Below, piece by piece: positions 34,397 through 41,713 of a stretch of 64,000 nt of DNA (positions are counted from its first letter, which is position 1; the number at the start of each line of letters is the position of its first letter). The notes under the pieces were generated by a model. It ran no database searches, had not been told where the DNA came from, and worked only from the letters and a program-made list of their open reading frames with translations. Both the position numbers and the translations under genes were made by a program. This DNA is from Pseudomonas brassicacearum (GTDB lineage Bacteria > Pseudomonadota > Gammaproteobacteria > Pseudomonadales > Pseudomonadaceae), in the NCBI RefSeq assembly GCF_009601685.2, contig NZ_CP045701.2:310001-374000 (forward strand), in the 5' to 3' direction.

Positions 34397-34408
34397 CCTG
34401 ACACCGTG

Positions 34409-34834
34409 TTACTTCACGTTGACTTTGATTTTCTCGGACACGATCGACGGATCGAACGGCATGTGGCCGCTGTCACCCAGGATCAATTGCAAGGTGTGCT
34501 TGCCCGGGGCCAGTTTGATGGTGGCCTGGGTTTGCGCCTTGCCGAAGTGCATGTGGTTGGCGTCGTTTGGAATCGGTGCGCCGGCGGCAGGCAGTTTGTC
34601 GACATCGATCAGCAAATGGTGATGGCCGGTGTTTTTGGTCATATCGCCCGCCGGGGCCAGGGCGATATTCTTGACGCCGAACTTGACCGTGAACTCCTGG
34701 GCGACGGTGGCGCCGTCTGCCGGGGAAACGATGAACACTTCTGCATCTTTGGGCGCCGGGGTCGCGGCGGTTGCCAGCATCGAAGCGCCCAGTAACAGGC
34801 CGGTCAACGCGGCACGAGACATAAAACTTTTCAT
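34409..34834 (-). CDS. DUF4399 domain periplasmic protein
   Basis: The 141-residue protein has a Sec signal (MSRAALTGLLLGASMLATAAT) and a DUF4399 domain with FIVSPADGATVAQEFTVKFG, GHHHLLIDVDKLP and FGKAQTQATIKLAPGKHTL. The HHH and nearby acidic residues could bind a metal, but no role is known. ATG 34834 follows CTGGAG; the seven extra codons upstream overlap that ribosome site. Confidence 0.9.
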   Translation of the reverse strand: MKSFMSRAALTGLLLGASMLATAATPAPKDAEVFIVSPADGATVAQEFTVKFGVKNIALAPAGDMTKNTGHHHLLIDVDKLPAAGAPIPNDANHMHFGKAQTQATIKLAPGKHTLQLILGDSGHMPFDPSIVSEKIKVNVK

Positions 34835-34967
34835 TTTTTTCTCCAGTTTTTCCATGAAATCCGCCTGGCCATGACAACTTCATGACCAATCGTTGTCGAA
34901 GCCTGCAACAACCATAGCAAAGCGAGCCTGAAACGAGCGTCGCTTGTATAAATACCTAGGAGTGACC

Positions 34968-35528
34968 ATGCGCTTTCTGCCTGGCCTGATTTGCCTGCTA
35001 CCCCTTTTGAGTCCCCTGGCTCATGCCGAACTGATCGATGACGTCAATGACCGTGGCGAACTGCGCATTGCCTTGGAGGCCAACACCGCGCCCTTCAACT
35101 TCAAGGAAGACGGCAAGCTCACCGGTTTCGAAGTGGAACTGGGCGAAATGCTTGCCAGTGAGCTCGATGTACGCCCCGACTTCGTGGTCACCGATGCCGG
35201 GGACCTGCTGAGCGGGGTAGAGAGCGGCAAGTACGACGTCGCCATCAACCACATAGCAATGACCCCGGAACTGGCGGAACGTTTCGATCTCAGTGCTGCT
35301 TACAGCCATCCGGATGCACAACTGCTGGCGGGCAAGGATGAGACGCCACGCCCGTTGGTCTTGGCGCAGTCGTTCCAGCCAGAAAAAAAGAGCGACCCGG
35401 CGCCGAGCCTGGTGATCCCGTTCCAGAAGGGCAACCCGGCGTTCAAAGCCAGTCTGGACAACGCCCTGGCACGTATCAAGGATGATGGGCGGTTGGAGAA
35501 GTTGTCGCAGAAGTGGTTGGGTCGGTAG
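34968..35528 (+). CDS. Short family-3 solute-binding protein
   Basis: A 186-residue secreted protein with signal MRFLPGLICLLPLLSPLAHA and the start of a bacterial solute-binding family 3 domain (ELRIALEANTAPFNFKEDGKL, FEVELGEMLASELDV, KYDVAINHIAMTPELAERFD). The C-terminus FKASLDNALARIKDDGRLEKLSQKW matches the usual end. The segment between is reduced: full-length members have about 230-260 residues, so most of the second lobe is missing. No transporter genes are adjacent. It may be a sensor or a decaying paralogue. ATG 34968 follows TAGGAG. Confidence 0.82.
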   Translation: MRFLPGLICLLPLLSPLAHAELIDDVNDRGELRIALEANTAPFNFKEDGKLTGFEVELGEMLASELDVRPDFVVTDAGDLLSGVESGKYDVAINHIAMTPELAERFDLSAAYSHPDAQLLAGKDETPRPLVLAQSFQPEKKSDPAPSLVIPFQKGNPAFKASLDNALARIKDDGRLEKLSQKWLGR

Positions 35529-35629
35529 GAGCTGACGAGTGGAACGAGGCTGCGATCTTTCCAAGGACGCTTGAATCTCAAGCAAAAGAGCAAAAGATCA
35601 AAAGATCGCAGGCTTCGCCAGCTCCTACG
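35524..35629. repeat. Palindromic repeat with AAAAGATC core, family C (copy 5)
   Basis: Arms GGTAGGAGCTGACGAGTGGA and GCTTCGCCAGCTCCTAC. The core contains two AAAAGATC units after a variant AAAAGAGC. Its left end overlaps the stop codon of the short solute-binding protein. Confidence 0.85.
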
Positions 35630-35641
35630 GGGGATGGGTAT

Positions 35642-36268
35642 TCAATCCTTACGCCAGACACTCGCCAACCAAGGCTGTTGCTCGCGCGGCAGCCCCGCCG
35701 GTCGGTAGTAATGCTCCAGTTCCACGAAGCCTGCATCGCCCAGCAGCGTGCGCCAGGCCGCGAGGTCGTGGTAGGCGCCGAAGCGCTGGCCGTTCCAGCC
35801 CTCCTGGTTTTCGCCCCGCGGGTTTGAGCTGAACAGCACGCCGCCGGGCTTGAGCGTGGCGTGCAGTTGCTTGAGCACCCGAGGCAGTTCCTGGACGGGA
35901 ACATGAAACAGCACCGCGTTGGCGAAAATCCCGTCAAAACGCTCGGCCGGCAGGTCGAGTTCCAGGAAGTCCTGTTGCCACACCTCACAGCCGCTGTCCT
36001 GGCGCGCCATCCGGGCAAACTCTTCTGAACCGTCGAGGCCGACCGCGACATGGCCCAGGGCCGTGAACGTGCGCAAGTCGCGCCCCGGGCCGCAGCCCAA
36101 ATCCAGGATGTGCAGCGGTGCCTGGCCTTGGATATGGCGCAGCAAGGCGTCGATGTTCTGGCTGACATCGTGATCGCGGGTGCCTTCGCGAAAGCTTTCT
36201 GCCACGGCGTTGTAATGGCCCAGGGTCGTGGCAGTGATGGCGTGCAGGTCTTCGCTGGTGTGCTTCAT
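35642..36268 (-). CDS. Class I SAM-dependent methyltransferase
   Basis: The 208-residue protein has motif I LHILDLGCGPGRDLRTF near residue 52, an acidic second strand VGLDGSEEFARMA, and the motif-IV region FDGIFANAVLFHVP. It belongs to the UbiE/Methyltransf_11-like group acting on small molecules; the substrate is unknown. It stands alone between a family C repeat and a REP hairpin. Confidence 0.87.
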   Translation of the reverse strand: MKHTSEDLHAITATTLGHYNAVAESFREGTRDHDVSQNIDALLRHIQGQAPLHILDLGCGPGRDLRTFTALGHVAVGLDGSEEFARMARQDSGCEVWQQDFLELDLPAERFDGIFANAVLFHVPVQELPRVLKQLHATLKPGGVLFSSNPRGENQEGWNGQRFGAYHDLAAWRTLLGDAGFVELEHYYRPAGLPREQQPWLASVWRKD

Positions 36269-36324
36269 GATTGCGGGCTTAGGTGGGGAACGTCAGCCGA
36301 CTATACCGCAAGCGCACTGGTCTG

Positions 36325-36353
36325 CCTGTGGGAGCAAGCTTTGCTCCCACAGG
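36325..36353. repeat. Single REP hairpin, family B; likely terminator
   Basis: CCTGTGGGAGCAA and its exact complement form a 13-bp stem with a three-base loop. It abuts the stop codon of the small ORF at 36354. Confidence 0.83.
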
Positions 36354-36527
36354 TCAGCGCTTGTTCAAAGAAACGCCGCGTTGAATGCGGCGAGCGAAAT
36401 CAAGAATGTCCGGTGGTCCGGTGTATATACCCTGAATGCGTATAAATTTGGCTTTCAGGGCGATGGATAGAGGGCTTTTGCCGGGGGATGTTGCGGCTCG
36501 ACACAAAAGCCTCTTCAGAGTGTTCAT
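36354..36527 (-). CDS. Possible 57-residue protein coupled to the upstream gene
   Basis: The ORF starts at ATG 36527, which overlaps the TGA of the preceding gene as ATGA, and ends exactly at a REP hairpin. The product begins MNTLKRLLCRAATSPGKSP and is basic (many Arg and Lys). I recognise no family. The coupling geometry and terminator position argue that it is real; its short length and lack of known relatives argue for caution. Confidence 0.35.
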   Translation of the reverse strand: MNTLKRLLCRAATSPGKSPLSIALKAKFIRIQGIYTGPPDILDFARRIQRGVSLNKR

Positions 36528-37291
36528 GTTCGATGACGTGGCTCGGCCGCCATGAGGACTTCTTTCGGCGGGTTTTTCAGATACGGATTGACGCACCCGA
36601 TCTTCAACGTCCGTGGCGGTGCCCAGTGGGAGTTGTTGCCCACGCGGTCGAGGATGCAGTAGGTCACTTCCAGGCGCAGGTCTTCTCCCGCCTCCAGGAT
36701 GATCTGCGGCGGGACCCAGATATTGATTGGCTGGCCGACCTCGCTGGCGGTGACGGCAGGCAGGTCCATGCGCACATCGCCCCAGCGCAGGGTCACGGCA
36801 TCGCCGGCGGCCATGTTCAGGTAGGGCTCGATGGTCAGCGGTACCCCGCGCTTGATCTGGTTGGGGTTCACCCCTTGGCGTCGGATAGTGCCGGGAATGC
36901 GCACTGGCGCCAGCCCCTGGTTTTCATCGCCGCTCAGGGCCGACGGCTGCCCGCCGGGGCAATCGAGCTTGGCGTGTACCCGCTGCTTGGCTGACAGCGC
37001 CGGTCCACGCCCGACCTGCATCACCCGATAATGGATGCGCGAGGCTCCATTGACGATGAAACTTTCCGGGACCCGCATCGTGATGCCGCCTGGTACATCT
37101 GCCTGCGACAGCAAGCGCGAGCCGACGTAGCAGTTGTCCCAGAACAGTTCGATCAGGTCTCCCGCATCCATGCCGGGGTAGGGCGCAATGGCAACCTCCA
37201 AGTGGGCGGCGCTGGCGATATTGATGCCGGTAGGGTGGGCATTGGCCAAGGTGGGGGCAGCCAACTCAGGACTTTTCGACTTACATGTCAT
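36524..37291 (-). CDS. Protein of unknown function with two tandem beta-rich repeats
   Basis: The 255-residue protein has two repeats of about 100 residues. Repeat 1 contains IAPYPGMDAGDLIELFWDN and ends in a line with IHYRVMQVG; repeat 2 contains IEPYLNMAAGDAVTLRWGD and LRLEVTYCILDRVGNNSHW. The spacing suggests immunoglobulin-like or carbohydrate-binding beta sandwiches. No signal peptide is visible. The start has a perfect AAGGAG. I cannot assign a function. It is next to an AT-rich stretch, which together suggests acquired DNA. Confidence 0.72.
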   Translation of the reverse strand: MTCKSKSPELAAPTLANAHPTGINIASAAHLEVAIAPYPGMDAGDLIELFWDNCYVGSRLLSQADVPGGITMRVPESFIVNGASRIHYRVMQVGRGPALSAKQRVHAKLDCPGGQPSALSGDENQGLAPVRIPGTIRRQGVNPNQIKRGVPLTIEPYLNMAAGDAVTLRWGDVRMDLPAVTASEVGQPINIWVPPQIILEAGEDLRLEVTYCILDRVGNNSHWAPPRTLKIGCVNPYLKNPPKEVLMAAEPRHRT

Positions 37292-37807
37292 GGTGTTCTC
37301 CTTGATACTTGAAAACTAAGTCCGTTTCGGGAAGATCAACGGCGATGACTAATCGCGACATATCTTATGTGTGCAGCCATATAGGCTAGGCTGCGCCTAG
37401 TCACTGTGCAGAAAATAAATAATGTGCATCGCCTGTTGGTCACTAGATAAGGGCTCAATAGTTTCAGTGTCAATAGAGGCACTTGCTTAATAATTAATTA
37501 TGATGGGCTTCAGAAACATCCTACGCATTCATGTTAATAATGCGCGGCCTCACAAGCTCTTTTCCTAGGCCTGCCGGTTTATGGAAAAGGCTCGAATGGA
37601 GGGCTTGAGACTAAATGGAAGAAGCGCTTGGGCCGCAGGGAAGTGTTACCAGTGTTATGTCCATGCCGCACAGGGTGCGGTCGAGGATGTTGGGTAAGCC
37701 TAAGTTTCAAGTTGTTTCGTCATGGCGCCAAGTTGACTGCGGTGTTGGCTTGAGTGTGTTGTCGCAGCCTCACTTCCATCCCTGGAAGTGATGACGCTGT
37801 CCATAAC
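37292..37807. other. AT-rich intergenic region without a gene
   Basis: Over 500 bases lie between two minus-strand genes. The part from about 37340 to 37560 is clearly richer in A and T than its neighbours (for example TAATTAATTATG at 37490-37501). It should hold the promoter of the two-repeat protein; I see no ORF, RNA gene or palindromic repeat family in it. Confidence 0.6.
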
Positions 37808-38569
37808 TTACTGGGCGCCGTGTCCGGCGGAGAGGAACTTGCTGAGGAACTGTCGCGTGCGTTCTTCCTTGGGTGCTGCAAACAAGGCCTTGGCTTCGCC
37901 TTGTTCGACGATCACGCCTTTGTCGAAAAACACCACGCGGTTGGCCACGTCCCGGGCGAAGCCCATTTCGTGGGTCACGATGACCATGGTGCGTTTTTCT
38001 TCGGCCAAGCCGCGAATGGTTGCCAGCACCTCGCCCACCAGTTCCGGATCGAGGGCCGAGGTCGGCTCGTCGAACAGGATCACTGCCGGTTCCATCGCCA
38101 ACGCCCGGGCAATCGCCACGCGCTGTTGCTGGCCGCCGGAAAGGCGCCGTGGATAGGCGTCCTCCTTGCCGGCCAGCCCGACCTTGGCCAAGAGCTTGCG
38201 CCCCAGGGCTTCGGCTTCGGCGCGGGGCACTTTCTTCACCACCTGCGGGCCTTCAGTGACGTTTTCCAATGCGGTGCGATGGGGAAACAGGTTGAAGTTC
38301 TGGAACACGAAGCCCACCTGCTGGCGCAAACGGCGGACCAGGCCCTGTTGCTGGTTCAGCGGACGACTGCCATCGATCTCGATGTCGCCGACCTTGATCC
38401 GGCCACTGGTAGGTTCTTCGAGGAAGTTCAAACAGCGCAGGAAGGTGGTCTTGCCCGAGCCGCTGGGGCCGATGATCGCAACCACTTCGCCTTCTTCGAT
38501 CTTCAGGTCGATGCCATTGAGCACCACCTGGCCCTTGAACTGCTTTGTCAGTTTTTCCACGACAATCAT
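37808..38569 (-). CDS. tcyN: Cystine ABC transporter ATP-binding protein (TcyN/YecC type)
   Basis: The 253-residue ATPase has Walker A GPSGSGKTT at 34-42, signature LSGGQQQRVAIARAL, Walker B VILFDEPTSALDPE, and the switch His in VTHEMGFARDVA. It powers a polar amino acid importer. It is three bases downstream of the permease gene, in the order binding protein, permease, ATPase; E. coli fliY-yecS-yecC has the same content with dcyD. Confidence 0.92.
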   Translation of the reverse strand: MIVVEKLTKQFKGQVVLNGIDLKIEEGEVVAIIGPSGSGKTTFLRCLNFLEEPTSGRIKVGDIEIDGSRPLNQQQGLVRRLRQQVGFVFQNFNLFPHRTALENVTEGPQVVKKVPRAEAEALGRKLLAKVGLAGKEDAYPRRLSGGQQQRVAIARALAMEPAVILFDEPTSALDPELVGEVLATIRGLAEEKRTMVIVTHEMGFARDVANRVVFFDKGVIVEQGEAKALFAAPKEERTRQFLSKFLSAGHGAQ

Positions 38570-38572
38570 GGG

Positions 38573-39238
38573 TCAGGACTCCTGGTCATGCCGATTGACC
38601 CGGGCTTCCAGGACGTTCTGCAGGTGCGAGAGCACGCTGGCCAGAACCCAATAGATCAGCGCGGCGGCAAGGTACATGGTGAAGATTTCGAAGGTTCGCG
38701 CGGTGATCAACTGCGCCTGGCGGAACAGCTCCGGTACCTGGATGGTCGCCGCCAGCGCGGTGTCCTTGACCAGGGAAATGAAGCTGTTGCCCAACGGTGG
38801 CAGGGCTGTGCGTGCTGCTTGCGGCAGGATGGCCCGGCGCAGGGTCTGGGCGCGGGTCATGCCAATGCTTGCCGCCGCTTCCCACTGGCCGCGCTCGATG
38901 GAGCTGATGGCGGCCCGCAGGATTTCACACGCGTAGGCGGCCATGTTCAGCGAGAAACCGATCAGGGCCGCCGGCAGCGGATCCAGCTCGATGCCCAGTT
39001 GCGGCAACCCGTAATAGATCACGAACAGCTGCACCAGCAACGGCGTGCCACGAAAGAACGACACGTAGATGCGGGCGATCCAGTTCACCAGTTTGAAGCG
39101 CGACAGGCGCATCAGCGCCAGGCCGAACCCCAGCAGCAAGCCGAAAAACATGCCGCCCAGGCTGAGGAAGACCGTGTAATACGCGCCCTTGAGCAGGAAG
39201 GGCGCGGAGTCCAGTGCGAGTTGAAGAGCTGCTTCCAT
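38573..39238 (-). CDS. tcyL: Cystine ABC transporter permease (TcyL/YecS type)
   Basis: A 221-residue inner-membrane permease of the His/Glu/Gln type with the N-terminal GAYYTVFLSLGGMFFG segment and the EAA loop EAAASIGMTRAQTLRRAILP. Its start overlaps the stop of the binding-protein gene by one base (TAATG). It forms the channel of the cystine importer. Confidence 0.92.
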   Translation of the reverse strand: MEAALQLALDSAPFLLKGAYYTVFLSLGGMFFGLLLGFGLALMRLSRFKLVNWIARIYVSFFRGTPLLVQLFVIYYGLPQLGIELDPLPAALIGFSLNMAAYACEILRAAISSIERGQWEAAASIGMTRAQTLRRAILPQAARTALPPLGNSFISLVKDTALAATIQVPELFRQAQLITARTFEIFTMYLAAALIYWVLASVLSHLQNVLEARVNRHDQES

Positions 39239-40038
39239 TATTGGGTAACGTCAGCGCTGAAGTATTTTTCCGAAAGCTTTTTCAGCGTACCGTCGGCGCG
39301 CAGTTTTTCGATGGCCTTGTTCACGGCTGCCAACAGCTCAGGCTCGCCTTTGCGCAGGGCAATACCGGACTCCAGGCGCGAAAAGGCTTCGCTGGTGACA
39401 GTGGTGTCCTTGGCTTTCTTGGCGTATTCCAGTGCGGCCAGGCGGTCGATCAGGATGGTGTCGATACGACCGACGCGCAGGTCCTGGAACTTGGTTGGGT
39501 CGTCATCGTAGGTTTTGACTTGGGCGCCCGGTACTTCTGCCTTGACCCACTGTTCGTAGTTGGTGCCCAGGCCCACGCCGACTTTTTTACCATCCAGGTC
39601 GGCGGCCTTCTTGATGTTCAGCTCGGCGGCTTTCTTGGTCAGTACCAGCGCCTGAATCCCGGAAACGGTATACGGCGTGGAGAAGTCATATTTTTTCTTG
39701 CGCTCTTCGGAAATGGTCACCTGGTTGACCACTGCGTCCAGGCGCTTGGATTCCAGGGCCGCGAGAATGCCGGCCCATGGGGTCGTCTGCAGCTTGACCT
39801 TCACACCCAGTTCCTTGGCCAGGGCTTCGGAGAACTCCACTTCGAAGCCGGTCAGCTTGCCGCTTTCATCAACGAAACTGAACGGTGGATAAGTGCCTTC
39901 CAGGCCGATCTTGATTTCGCCGGCGTCCTTGATTTTTTGCAGCTGCTCACCGGCAACCGCTTGCCCCAACAGCCCGGCACTCAATGCCAGGCCCAGCGAA
40001 CCTACCAACAGGTTGCGACGTAATGCGGAAAAATTCAT
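39238..40038 (-). CDS. tcyJ: Cystine-binding periplasmic protein (TcyJ/FliY type)
   Basis: The 266-residue protein has a signal ending LLGQAVAGEQL and the family-3 core GEIKIGLEGTYPPFSFVDESG, FEVEFSEALAKELGVKV, LDAVVNQVTISEERKKKYDFS. It should capture cystine and related thiol compounds for the permease and ATPase encoded downstream. An AT-rich stretch at about 40180-40230 lies upstream and may hold the regulated promoter. Confidence 0.92.
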   Translation of the reverse strand: MNFSALRRNLLVGSLGLALSAGLLGQAVAGEQLQKIKDAGEIKIGLEGTYPPFSFVDESGKLTGFEVEFSEALAKELGVKVKLQTTPWAGILAALESKRLDAVVNQVTISEERKKKYDFSTPYTVSGIQALVLTKKAAELNIKKAADLDGKKVGVGLGTNYEQWVKAEVPGAQVKTYDDDPTKFQDLRVGRIDTILIDRLAALEYAKKAKDTTVTSEAFSRLESGIALRKGEPELLAAVNKAIEKLRADGTLKKLSEKYFSADVTQ

Positions 40039-40240
40039 GACAAGCCCCTGTGTTTTCTTATGAAGAGGTTATTTTGGCTGAGATAAGGCGTAGCCGCGAT
40101 CCGAAAAGATTGCCACATCCTGCCTTAAAGCAGCTTGGGCGTCTCGCGGCAAATGCACTTGCGGCGAGACTATAGGATGGCTTTTATAGATTGGAAAATA
40201 ATATTAAATCAAGAATTTATGTTTATTTGGAATGAGGCCC

Positions 40241-40328
40241 TGTGGGAGCGAGCTTGCTCGCGATCGCGGTATGTCAGCCCCATAAATTTCGGCTGACCCA
40301 CCGTATCGCGAGCAAGCTCGCTCCCACA
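40241..40328. repeat. REP palindrome, family B
   Basis: Arms TGTGGGAGCGAGCTTGCTCG and CGAGCAAGCTCGCTCCCACA enclose about 45 bases. It lies in the 313-base gap between dcyD and tcyJ; the rest of the gap is AT-rich promoter sequence. Confidence 0.86.
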
Positions 40329-40351
40329 AAAGCCTTCCTCCGAAGTCTGCA

Positions 40352-41350
40352 CTACGCCTGGAATGCCGCGCTGTAGGCAAACAACGCCGGTGCACCGCCG
40401 GTGTGCAGGAAGATGATCGGGCCTTCGTCGAAACGGTCGCGACCCAGGCCGTCGAGCAGGCCGGCCATGGCCTTGCCGGTGTAGACCGGATCGAGCAGCA
40501 GCCCTTCCTGGCTGGCCAGCAGCTTGACCGCCGCCAGTGTCCCGGCGTTCGGTTCACCGTAGCGGGGGGCGAAATATTCGTCCCACAGGTTCACTTTGAA
40601 CGCGTCTGGAAGGGCGACTTCGAGCAACGCTGCCGTGCGCTCGGCCAGGCCCTGGACCTTCGGGAACTGGTCCTCCTCGCTGCGCGAAACCGTGACGCCG
40701 ATGACAGGCAGCGCCGGCAGGGCTTCACTCAGTGCCAGCGCCAGGCCGCTGTGGGTGCCGGCACTGCCCGAGGCCAGTACCACGGCGGCAAATTCAATCC
40801 CGGTGTCCTTGATCTGCTCGGCCAGTTCCAGGCCGGCGCGCACATAACCCAGCGCGCCCAAGGCGTTCGAACCACCAATCGGCACCAGGTAGGGTTTTTT
40901 CCCGTTGCTGCGCAGGCGACCGGCCAGGGCCTGTAGCTGCTCATCGGCGTTGTCCAGGTTGTCCACCAGTTCGATCTTGGCGTCGAACAGCTCCAGCAGC
41001 AGCCGGTTGCCGTTGCCCAGGTAATTGCTGTCTTCGGTGCCGATGGGGTTTTCCAGCAAGGCCACGCAACCCAGGCCCAGCTTCGCGGCCAGGGCGGCGG
41101 TCTGGCGCACATGGTTGGACTGGATCGCCCCGGCGGTGATGAGGGTATCGGCGCCCTGGGCGATCGCATCGGCGGCCAGGTATTCAAGCTTGCGCAGTTT
41201 GTTGCCGCCCATGGCCAGGGGTGTCAGGTCGTCACGCTTGACATAGATGTCCCGGCCAAGCCAGGTGGAGAGGCGGTCGAGTTTTTCCAGCGGTGTCGGA
41301 TGGCCGAGCAGGTCGAGACGGTTAAAGCGAGACAGCTGTTCTTTGATCAT
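40352..41350 (-). CDS. dcyD: D-cysteine desulfhydrase
   Basis: A 332-residue PLP enzyme of the ACC deaminase/DcyD group, releasing sulfide, pyruvate and ammonia from D-cysteine. The PLP lysine is in [13 protein letters not shown], and [18 protein letters not shown] is typical. ATG 41350 gives the family start [20 protein letters not shown]; 39 codons upstream are open but have no homologous content. It precedes the cystine importer on the same strand, as dcyD does in E. coli. Confidence 0.9.
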   Translation of the reverse strand: MIKEQLSRFNRLDLLGHPTPLEKLDRLSTWLGRDIYVKRDDLTPLAMGGNKLRKLEYLAADAIAQGADTLITAGAIQSNHVRQTAALAAKLGLGCVALLENPIGTEDSNYLGNGNRLLLELFDAKIELVDNLDNADEQLQALAGRLRSNGKKPYLVPIGGSNALGALGYVRAGLELAEQIKDTGIEFAAVVLASGSAGTHSGLALALSEALPALPVIGVTVSRSEEDQFPKVQGLAERTAALLEVALPDAFKVNLWDEYFAPRYGEPNAGTLAAVKLLASQEGLLLDPVYTGKAMAGLLDGLGRDRFDEGPIIFLHTGGAPALFAYSAAFQA

Positions 41351-41593
41351 GGGTCCGTACTGGTTGTAGGCGATGCCTGGACTATAGGCACGGCGATATT
41401 CATGGGCAACCGGCATGTTTTTATTCGAGCGTGGATCTGGCGACAACGTCGTCGGTTTGGCCCGCACTGATCTGTGGGAGCGGGCTTGGCGCCAGTGAAC
41501 GAATGCTCTACTGGCAACGTCATACCCTCCCGTAGGCTTGCGTAGGAAACATGCCGCTGAGCCCTGCGATTAGTCCTTAGCTAGCTATTGATG

Positions 41594-41621
41594 TTTAACT
41601 TGAACGCTCATTCAAGTTAAA
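41594..41621. promoter_or_regulatory. Perfect palindrome upstream of betT, candidate BetI operator
   Basis: TTTAACTTGAA and TTCAAGTTAAA are exact 11-base complements around a six-base spacer, about 93 bases before the betT start. BetI operators in Pseudomonas and E. coli have TTGAAC/GTTCAA-type arms, and betT genes are BetI targets. The rest of the 363-base gap between dcyD and betT holds one half REP arm (about 41471-41485) and nothing else recognisable. Confidence 0.65.
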
Positions 41622-41713
41622 CCGTCGGTTTGCTGCCCGCTCACAACAGGAGGCTTGCCTTTGCCGAGTCCGTTTTCGACCGTCACGATTCTTTTTCCCG
41701 AGGTGCTCGTTTC

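Noticed and set aside
37754..39511. A 585-codon plus-strand open frame across the cystine transporter genes
   Set aside because: It runs antisense to three overlapping genes with strong ABC transporter motifs and has no ribosome site or recognisable domain.
41350..41467. Extended N-terminus for D-cysteine desulfhydrase
   Set aside because: The extra 39 codons show no family similarity, and the protein from 41350 already has the normal length.
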